Below are positions 1 to 5,564 of a stretch of DNA of 6,575 bases, in pieces. Every line of letters starts with the position of its first letter. The first letter of the stretch is position 1. Where the stretch lies: positions 1 to 6,575 of the forward strand of contig USJF01000073.1 of NCBI GenBank assembly GCA_900554935.1. Direction: 5' to 3'. Below the pieces are notes generated by a model. That model searched no databases. It had not been told where the DNA came from and saw nothing but the letters and a program-made list of their open reading frames with translations. Origin of the DNA: an uncultured Porphyromonas sp. (GTDB lineage: Bacteria > Bacteroidota > Bacteroidia > Bacteroidales > Porphyromonadaceae). Both the position numbers and the translations under genes were made by a program.

Positions 1-9
1 AGCTGAGTG

Positions 10-25
10 GCACCCTGCCGGGTGC
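10..25 (-). terminator. Possible weak hairpin at the operon 3' end
   Basis: A perfect 6-bp GC stem (GCACCC/GGGTGC) with a 4-base loop lies about 25 bases past the sufE stop codon in the direction of transcription. On the transcribed strand it follows a C-rich, G-poor stretch (roughly 27-50). No U-tract follows the stem, so it is not a classical intrinsic terminator. The C-rich lead-in could instead suit Rho-dependent termination. Its position at the end of the last gene is the main argument for it. What lies beyond base 1 is unknown, so the operon could also continue. Confidence 0.2.
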
Positions 26-50
26 TGGGATGGCGGGGGGGAGGGGCGTG

Positions 51-465
51 TTACTGGAGGGTGGAGGCGAGGAGCTTGATGTGGCGGACCATGCTAAGGA
101 GGCCGTTGGAGCGTGTGGGGGAGAGGTGCTCTTTGAGACCTATCTTATCGATGAAGTAGAGGTCGGCCTGTAGGATGTCGGCAGGTGTCTGTCCGCTGAG
201 CACTCTCAGGAGCATGGCGATGATGCCTTTGACGATGACGGCATCGCTATCGGCTTTGTAGCTGTAGGCGGTGGTCGGTGTCTAGGTGACCTGAGATCCA
301 TACTCTGCTCTGGCATCCCTCGATGAGGTGCTGTGGGGTTTTCTCGCTTTCGGGCATTGGGCTTAGTTCGTTGCCCATCTCTATGATCATCTCGTATCGA
401 TCCATCCAATCGTCGAGGAGGGAGAAGTCGGCGATGATCTCGTCTTGAATTTGATTGATTGTCAT
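51..465 (-). pseudogene. sufE: SufE family Fe-S cluster assembly protein, frameshifted
   Basis: SufE accepts persulfide sulfur from the cysteine desulfurase SufS and passes it on for Fe-S cluster assembly in the cytoplasm. The ATG at 463-465 opens a frame whose product carries GCQSRVW, with the acceptor cysteine at residue 51, as in E. coli SufE. That frame stops at TAG 247-249 after 72 residues. The rest of the family sequence continues in the +1 frame: YKADSDAVIVKG, then DLYFIDKIGLKEHLSPTRSN, ending at TAA 51-53. The span is 415 bases, one more than a whole number of codons. Dropping one base around 265-281 restores a 137-residue SufE of normal length with both halves well conserved. The +1 frame has a stop at 282-284, so the shift must lie between 250 and 281. 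It could be a true mutation, a sequencing or assembly error, or less likely programmed frameshifting. The family call is firm; functionality is uncertain. Confidence 0.85.
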
Positions 466-512
466 ATTGTAATACCTATATATATATTGATGTATAGTGG
501 TGAGGGTGAGGG
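466..512 (-). other. 47-bp AT-rich gap upstream of sufE
   Basis: This is the only true intergenic gap in the window; all other junctions overlap or are 3 bases apart. On the sense strand it begins with a C-rich tandem (CCTCACCCTCACC) directly after the preceding stop and then becomes AT-rich, including TATATATATA, just before the sufE ATG. I see no convincing Bacteroidetes sigma-ABfr promoter (TTTG ... TAnnTTTG) and no clear Shine-Dalgarno sequence, as is normal for the phylum. It may be only a spacer, or may allow separate expression of sufE. Confidence 0.25.
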
Positions 513-1592
513 TTATAGGTGGGGAAGTAGGCCTTGCTTTGGTTGGTCGGACTCTGGCTCGTGATGGCGATTGAGCCGTAGGAGGCGCTGCTTGATTCGC
601 TGTAGCACACGCCCGGAGAGGGTCCGGGGAGCGTCGCGGAGGAAGCTATTGATGTGTCGCTTCTTTTTCTCTGGTGTGATCTCCTCCATGGGGATCATGA
701 TGGCGGTCTCGAGGACATCTCCGAAGAAGGGGTTGTAGCTGGAGCCAAATACCATCAGAGCCTCTGAGAGACCTATGTAGGTATTGACGAGTGGGGGGAT
801 GGTGGTGCCCATCTCTCGTATGGCGTGGCTCATGCTCTTGTAGTCTTTCTTGTGGTCTTGCCCTATGATGATCTGTCGTAGCTGCTCTATGGGTGTATGG
901 TACTCTATGGGGTATTTGCTGGTGACGAGTGGTAGCTTGGGGGTGAAGTAGGTATCGAGGTAGTAGTAGATGAGGTCGCGAGCTTTGGTATTGTAGCTCT
1001 GGTACATGGTGACTTTGCCGAAGAAGTACTGGCAATCGTCGTGTAGGAGCATGAGGGCGCCGAGGCCGTCCCAGAGGGTGTCGAGGGTAAAGATGGAGCG
1101 TGGCAGTCGGCTCTTAGTACCACCTAGGGCGGTATTTTGGTTTTCTACGGTGACGAAGCTCCGGCCGAGCTCTATGGTTTTGGGTAGGTACTCCTTAATA
1201 AATAGTGGGTCGAACTTGAATATCTCTCCGCTGGAGAGGTGTGTGTGGTAGGTGCCATCGGGCTGTTGCTCTATGGCGTTTTTGCAGAGGATGTATCGGT
1301 ATCCGCCGAGGATCTGCTGTGCTTCGGGGTCCCAGACGACTAGCTGCTGGTAGCCATTGGGGCGGAGGTCCAGCTCGTCGATATCGGCGGCTTTGCCGGT
1401 GCCACCTCCGCCTGCTCTGAAGGCTTCTTCGCGGAGACGACCTATCTCGAGCATGGTATTGGGTGCTTCGTTGGCGTGGAAGGTATAGAGCTCGTTTTTG
1501 GCTCTATTGGTTTTGCGTAGCATGAGCTGCTCGTGTAGCTCGCTACGTATGATTCGAGGGTCGATGGGTGGTATGATGTTGTTTTGTCTCAT
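513..1592 (-). CDS. glsB: GNAT/hemolysin-family N-acyltransferase, GlsB-like
   Basis: This is a probable cytoplasmic N-acyltransferase that joins a (3-hydroxy)acyl chain to an amino acid, the first step of amino-acid lipid synthesis (OlsB/GlsB type). The 359-residue protein shows the family landmarks in order. They are IGRLREEAFRAGGGGTGK at about 50-67, LVVWDPEAQQILGGYRYI at 84-101, IELGRSFV at 140-147, LWDGLGALM at 173-181, YFFGKVTMYQ at 189-198, and PPLVNTYIGLSEALMVFG at 266-283 followed by FFGDVLETAIMI. Most relatives carry GEGTG where this protein has GGGTG. The C-terminal tail (about 325-359) is basic, rich in R, H and Q. The ATG overlaps the stop of the upstream acyltransferase as ATGA, pointing to translational coupling. 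Glycine as substrate is inferred from the Bacteroides GlsB/GlsA pair; ornithine or another amino acid cannot be excluded. Database names such as putative hemolysin refer to the same family. Confidence 0.7.
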   Translation of the reverse strand: MRQNNIIPPIDPRIIRSELHEQLMLRKTNRAKNELYTFHANEAPNTMLEIGRLREEAFRAGGGGTGKAADIDELDLRPNGYQQLVVWDPEAQQILGGYRYILCKNAIEQQPDGTYHTHLSSGEIFKFDPLFIKEYLPKTIELGRSFVTVENQNTALGGTKSRLPRSIFTLDTLWDGLGALMLLHDDCQYFFGKVTMYQSYNTKARDLIYYYLDTYFTPKLPLVTSKYPIEYHTPIEQLRQIIIGQDHKKDYKSMSHAIREMGTTIPPLVNTYIGLSEALMVFGSSYNPFFGDVLETAIMIPMEEITPEKKKRHINSFLRDAPRTLSGRVLQRIKQRLLRLNRHHEPESDQPKQGLLPHL

Positions 1593-2428
1593 AATTGGCT
1601 ATACTTTTGTGGGTAGCTGTAGAGGCTATCTCTAAGGTGTTGGGCGAATGCGGGTGCCTCTTTGGGTGATGGGAGTGTGGGGTAGGGGATAGGGTCGCCT
1701 ACGTAGATGCGGTAGTGCTTCCCTTTGGCGCGGATCAATTCGCTGGGGAGTAGGATCAATTCGGCATTGAATTTCCATCCGCTTCGGGCTCTTAGCTTTG
1801 CCCAACGGTAGAAGCGTGGGCTGTTTTGGCCTTCGAAGTAGAGGGGCACGATCTGTCGCTGGTGCTGGACTGCCATTCGGACGAAGCTGGGGAGCCACTC
1901 AGTATCGCGGACTTGCCCTTCCTTATTCATACGGCTGCAGAGGCCTGCGGGGAAGGTGAGTAGCTGTAGGTGGCTTTCGAGGGCTTGGTTGATCAATTGG
2001 ATTGATTGGCGTGCCTGTTGGCCATATTTATTGATGGGTAGGAAGATGTCTTGGAACTGGTAGACGTTCATGAGGACATCGTTGACCATTATCCGGAGCT
2101 GGCCCTCGTAGTGGGCGCCGAGGAGGGCGGCGTAGATGACGCCGTCGGCACCGCCGAGGGGGTGGTTGCTAACGAAGAGTGTGCGCTCCTCTGGCTTGGG
2201 TAGGCGTTCTGCCCCGATAATCTCGCAGGTGATGCCGAGGTAGTCAATGATCTTTTGTCCCATGGCGACGCCTCCGACTTCGTGCTGTAGCTCCATCATC
2301 TGATTGAGCTCGTCTTCGTGGATGAGGCGTTGGATCCAGCGGTAGAGAAAGCCTGGGAGGTAGCCTTTGTATTTGCTCTGTATTGCCTTTTTGATGTCTA
2401 TCTTCTTTTCGCTCATATATATAATCAT
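1589..2428 (-). CDS. glsA: PlsC-like lysophospholipid/O-acyltransferase, GlsA-like
   Basis: This is a probable membrane-associated acyltransferase of 279 residues. The PlsC-type blocks are recognisable: SNHPLGGADG at 87-96 (catalytic-type H89 and D95), FPAGLCSR at 159-166 in the place of the FPEGxRS block, and IVPLYFEG at 193-200. The H-D spacing is five residues rather than the textbook four. There is no signal peptide and no strong transmembrane helix. The first ATG overlaps the ribF stop as ATGA, which supports this start; a second in-frame ATG four codons later (MSEKK) is possible. It sits immediately before the GlsB-like gene with a 4-base overlap. Such pairs (or OlsF fusions) make acylated amino-acid lipids, so O-acylation of an N-acyl amino acid is the inferred job. 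Ordinary 1-acyl-glycerol-3-phosphate acylation remains an alternative. Confidence 0.65.
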   Translation of the reverse strand: MIIYMSEKKIDIKKAIQSKYKGYLPGFLYRWIQRLIHEDELNQMMELQHEVGGVAMGQKIIDYLGITCEIIGAERLPKPEERTLFVSNHPLGGADGVIYAALLGAHYEGQLRIMVNDVLMNVYQFQDIFLPINKYGQQARQSIQLINQALESHLQLLTFPAGLCSRMNKEGQVRDTEWLPSFVRMAVQHQRQIVPLYFEGQNSPRFYRWAKLRARSGWKFNAELILLPSELIRAKGKHYRIYVGDPIPYPTLPSPKEAPAFAQHLRDSLYSYPQKYSQL

Positions 2429-3384
2429 TGTAGGGTGAGGGGGTGTTGGGTGAAGAAGGTGCGGGTGGTGGTGAGGTCGTTTTGGAGCTGTGCTTGTAGC
2501 TCTTGGAGGGAGTCGAATTTCTGATCGGCGCGTATGAAGGCTCTGAAGGCGACTTCGATCTCTTGGCCGTAGAGGTCGCCTTGGAAGTCGAGAAGGTAGG
2601 CCTCTATCCTCTTGAGGGGGATGCCTTCGGGGGTGATGGTGGGGGTGGAGCCGTAGTATGACATGGCTGGGTAGATGTGGTCGCCGTGTCGCACCTCGGA
2701 GATGTAGACGCCCTCTTCGGGGAGTGTGAGGGAGGGATCGAAGGGGATGAGGTTGGCGGTAGGGAAGCCTATGGTGCGGCCTATCTGCCGGCCTGATTTC
2801 ACTCTGCCGGTGATGCTGAAAGGACGGCCTAGGAGGGTCTCGGCGGTGGGTAGGTCGTTTTGGGCGATCGCGGCTCTGATGCGTGAGGAGCTAACGACTG
2901 TCTCTCCAATCTGAAGGGGGGTGACGCGCTCTATCTGTAGCCCTAGCTGTGTGAGCTGATGATCGAACTGCGGTGTGGTGAGTGGGGGTATCTCTTTTCG
3001 GCCGAAGCGATTGTCGTAGCCGAGCTTCATGCCGATGAGTCCTCGCTCTATGAGGGGTTGGATAAACTGTGTGGCGGTGAGGGCGGCGAGCTCTTTGGTA
3101 AAGGGTAGGATAAGGAGATGCTTAATCCCTAGGTGGGCGATGAGCCGCTCTTTTTGATCAAGTGAGCAGAGGGTATGGGGGCGAGGAAGGTCGGGGCGGA
3201 GAAGGGCAAGTGGGTGCTGGTCCATTGTGACCACAAGGCAATCGGCGGAGAGGCGGTGTGCCATCTCCTGGGCTGCCTTGATGAGGTATTGGTGCCCTTT
3301 GTGTAGCCCATCGAATAGTCCGATGGTGGCAACGATCGGCTTCCCTGAAGTCTCTATCTCCTCTATATGGTGGTAAATCTTCAT
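2425..3384 (-). CDS. ribF: Bifunctional riboflavin kinase/FAD synthetase RibF
   Basis: RibF phosphorylates riboflavin to FMN and adenylylates FMN to FAD in the cytoplasm. The 319-residue protein has both domains. The N-terminal nucleotidyltransferase shows GLFDGLHKGH at 22-31, GYDNRFGRK at 122-130 and SSSRIR at 165-170. The C-terminal flavokinase shows RTIGFPTANL at 203-212 (PTAN motif), YYGSTPTI at 243-250, and EAYLLDFQGDLYGQ at 261-274 with the expected conserved Glu at 261. Length is normal for the family. I chose the ATG at 3382-3384 over the in-frame GTG at 3394-3396. The ATG forms an ATGA overlap with the envC stop, the same junction type as the next two genes, and MKIYHHIEEI starts like other Bacteroidales RibF proteins. 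No FMN riboswitch is visible, as expected inside an operon. Codons end strongly in C, unlike the upstream genes. Confidence 0.95.
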   Translation of the reverse strand: MKIYHHIEEIETSGKPIVATIGLFDGLHKGHQYLIKAAQEMAHRLSADCLVVTMDQHPLALLRPDLPRPHTLCSLDQKERLIAHLGIKHLLILPFTKELAALTATQFIQPLIERGLIGMKLGYDNRFGRKEIPPLTTPQFDHQLTQLGLQIERVTPLQIGETVVSSSRIRAAIAQNDLPTAETLLGRPFSITGRVKSGRQIGRTIGFPTANLIPFDPSLTLPEEGVYISEVRHGDHIYPAMSYYGSTPTITPEGIPLKRIEAYLLDFQGDLYGQEIEVAFRAFIRADQKFDSLQELQAQLQNDLTTTRTFFTQHPLTLQ

Positions 3385-4679
3385 CGTCTTATCCACTGCT
3401 CGGGATTGAGTTTGGTTCGTTCTTTCCAGACTTGGAAGTGGAGTTTGGTGGCTCCTCCTAGCTCAGGGTCGGAGTAGATCTTACCGATCTCTTGCCCTGT
3501 TTTGACCTTGGACCCCTTGGAGACGTAGACCTCTGTGAGGTTGCTATAGACGGTGAGGTAATTGCCGTGACGGACGATTACGTTGGTATTGAAACCCTCT
3601 ACCACAAAGATTGAAGTTACTTCGCCATCGAAGACTGCTCTTGCTTTGGCTCCTGGGGCACCCTGGATATCGATGCCGTTATTATCGATCTGCACGTGCT
3701 TCAATCGGGCATATTGCTGTATACCGTAGTGCCCTACAATCCGTCCGTTACCGGAGATAGGCATAGGGAGACGACCGCGATTGTCCTCAAACTTAGAGGA
3801 GAGTTTCGTCTCTGCTTCCGTCATGGCATACCCGCCTTTGCTCTTCGCTCTTCGTTGGGTGGTAGAAGGGGAAGATTTACCCTTTTGCTTCGCTGCTTCC
3901 GCCTTCCGCCTTGCCTCCTCTGCCTCTCGTATCTCCTTGGCTATCTGCGCTTCGATCTGCCTATTGAGGGCTTGTGCTTGTCGGCGTTGCTTGGCTAGCT
4001 CTTGCCGTAACTTCTTCTCCTCCCCTTTGAGTGCATTTACCTTAGTCTGCACCCTTTGCTTATCTTGCTCTAGCTTTCGGTGTTCCTCTTCACGGCTCTG
4101 TAGGAGGATCGCCTTCTGCTGTCGATTTTGCTCCAGTTCCGCTCTTTGCTCATCAATCTCTTGGCGTAGAGCCTTCAACTTCTCCCCCTCTTGCCTCTGC
4201 CAGGTGGCGTACTCCCGTAGGTATCTAGCTCGTCGCATTCCTTGTGCGAAGTCTTTGGCAGAGAGGATAAATAAGAGTTGGTCCTTGACATTATTGCCAC
4301 GCTGAAGAGCTCGGAGCGATTGGACGTAGGCCTCCTGACGCTTATCGAACTGCGTCTGAAGGCGATTGAGCTCTTGCTCCAGAGTAAATAGCTGCTGGTC
4401 CGTCTCGTGCACCTCCGCCTCGAGCGTGGTGATCAGCTCTTGTCGGTCCTTGATCTGACCATCAAGGAGAGAGAGATGTTGCAGCTGCTCCTTAGCAGAG
4501 GAGGCAGCTTGCTGTAGCGCTTTATCCACACGTGCTATCTCAGCCTGTATCTGCTTGCGTCGAGCCTCCAGCTTTTGTACCTCTTTAGACTTTTGCTGTG
4601 CGGTGGCGTAGCTTGGCAGTAGCCCTACTAGTAGTAAAGCTACCATGCAACGAATCAGTAGGTGACCAGCTCTATTCAT
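3381..4679 (-). CDS. envC: EnvC-like murein hydrolase activator (LytM/M23 domain)
   Basis: This periplasmic protein probably activates N-acetylmuramoyl-L-alanine amidases for daughter-cell separation. A Sec signal peptide covers about 1-27 (hydrophobic VALLLVGLL, cleavage likely after ATA). A long charged coiled coil follows (about 29-265), broken near 127-150, then a linker (265-300) and a LytM/M23 domain (about 312-432). The zinc ligands of active M23 peptidases are degraded: HxGxD is NNGID (N333, D337 kept), YxHL is YSNL (N380), and HxH is KLH (K412, H414). This matches non-catalytic EnvC-type activators, so it should not be called an active endopeptidase despite family labels. RHGNYLTVYSNL at 370-381 is typical of Bacteroidetes members. 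It starts 3 bases after the DUF4292 gene and overlaps ribF by 4 bases. The amidase partner is not in the window. The 432-residue length is normal. Confidence 0.88.
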   Translation of the reverse strand: MNRAGHLLIRCMVALLLVGLLPSYATAQQKSKEVQKLEARRKQIQAEIARVDKALQQAASSAKEQLQHLSLLDGQIKDRQELITTLEAEVHETDQQLFTLEQELNRLQTQFDKRQEAYVQSLRALQRGNNVKDQLLFILSAKDFAQGMRRARYLREYATWQRQEGEKLKALRQEIDEQRAELEQNRQQKAILLQSREEEHRKLEQDKQRVQTKVNALKGEEKKLRQELAKQRRQAQALNRQIEAQIAKEIREAEEARRKAEAAKQKGKSSPSTTQRRAKSKGGYAMTEAETKLSSKFEDNRGRLPMPISGNGRIVGHYGIQQYARLKHVQIDNNGIDIQGAPGAKARAVFDGEVTSIFVVEGFNTNVIVRHGNYLTVYSNLTEVYVSKGSKVKTGQEIGKIYSDPELGGATKLHFQVWKERTKLNPEQWIRR

Positions 4680-4682
4680 ATC

Positions 4683-5564
4683 TTATTGGAGTGATTGAAT
4701 CATCTTGTAAATATCCTGTAGGGTGACCCTCTCATACCCTGTCGGTGGGGTGACCTCCCATGTACGTGGCTTAGCTTCCTCCATATCTTGTAGATCAAAG
4801 CGAATGAAGCCATATTGGTCGGCATTGCCCTTAAACTCTATTTCTATAAGCGTAGGCAGAGGACGCATCTCCTGCCCCATACGGAGGTGGACAAAGCGGT
4901 CGTAGATCACCTGTAGCTCCCCTTTGCCTGGCACGATAATAGTAGCCAAAGTGAGGCTGAGTGAGGTGTCGAAGAGGAGTTGGATTTTATTACCACCGGG
5001 ACGTAGCTGGGTAGCGAAAAGGTAGCCCTCTGGGGTCTGCTTCATCTCCATCCTTCGGAGGGCAGAGGGGCCTATCTCCACGAAGTTAAAAGGTTTATTC
5101 TCCACCATAGCCTGCAGGATCATAGGATCGATGCCAGGGATAGGCAATTGATTGGAGAGCATTCGGCGCGCCTCCTTCTGTAGGAAGTAGTACTTATTGA
5201 AGCGGTCGAGTGCCAAAAGAGTGTCACTCGCAACGGTCAATCGTCCTGCTTCCATAAAGCCCAAAGGACGAATAGAAAGCTCAAAGCCTTTCCCAGGGGA
5301 TTGGTACCACCGTAGGCCGATGTTATTGAGATTGAAATGAGACTCTGAGAACTCTATATTAAATGAGATCCTCCCACGTGCAGCGATAGAGGGATAGTCC
5401 TGCTTCTGGCTATAAAGCTCTATAAACTGCGACTTGGTAAGGTGAGGGTAGCCCCCTGCAACCTGCTGAATTACCTTGCGCGAGCTGCCACAACTGGAAA
5501 AGAGCAGTAGGAGCGAACAGCAGAGGAGTAGGCAGCTGGGGAGGTAGTTATTTCGTAGTCTCAT
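4683..5564 (-). CDS. DUF4292 lipoprotein, possibly LolB-like
   Basis: This is a predicted lipoprotein of 293 residues. A basic start (MRLRNN), a Leu/Cys-rich hydrophobic stretch and lipobox FSSC put the acylated cysteine at residue 25. The mature protein begins CGSSRKV, with no acidic surface-export-like signal, so a periplasm-facing outer-membrane position is likely (inference). I prefer the ATG at 5562-5564 to the TTG at 5598-5600, because it places the signal peptide correctly; it overlaps the TPR gene by 17 bases. The body is beta-rich. LRWYQSPGKGFELSIRPLG at 84-102 and LSNQLPIPGIDPMILQAM at 136-153 resemble the pattern of E. coli LolB, which inserts lipoproteins into the outer membrane. 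The family placement rests on this pattern and on the syntenic position between a TPR gene and envC. The function is not established. Confidence 0.8.
   Translation of the reverse strand: MRLRNNYLPSCLLLCCSLLLLFSSCGSSRKVIQQVAGGYPHLTKSQFIELYSQKQDYPSIAARGRISFNIEFSESHFNLNNIGLRWYQSPGKGFELSIRPLGFMEAGRLTVASDTLLALDRFNKYYFLQKEARRMLSNQLPIPGIDPMILQAMVENKPFNFVEIGPSALRRMEMKQTPEGYLFATQLRPGGNKIQLLFDTSLSLTLATIIVPGKGELQVIYDRFVHLRMGQEMRPLPTLIEIEFKGNADQYGFIRFDLQDMEEAKPRTWEVTPPTGYERVTLQDIYKMIQSLQ

Noticed and set aside
250..281. Programmed +1 frameshifting signal in sufE
   Set aside because: I see no known slippery or stop-codon arrangement there, and SufE is not known to be recoded. Mutation or sequence error is simpler.
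206..409. Minus-strand 67-codon frame overlapping sufE
   Set aside because: It is an alternate frame of sufE with Arg/Pro-rich, non-family sequence. It is not the frame that continues SufE.
497..512. Short tandem GGTGAGG-like repeat
   Set aside because: There are only two copies in generally G-rich DNA, so it is likely chance.
1006..1251. + strand open frame (81 codons)
   Set aside because: It is antisense to the GlsB-like gene, with no recognisable domain.
3385..3396. GTG start for ribF adding four residues
   Set aside because: The ATG at 3382-3384 gives the ATGA junction seen at the next two genes and a family-like N-terminus.
3781..4305. Long + strand open frame (174 codons)
   Set aside because: It is antisense to the envC coiled coil. 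Its Ser/Cys/Arg/Leu-rich product is what reverse-complemented Lys/Glu/Gln codons give, and no family is recognisable.
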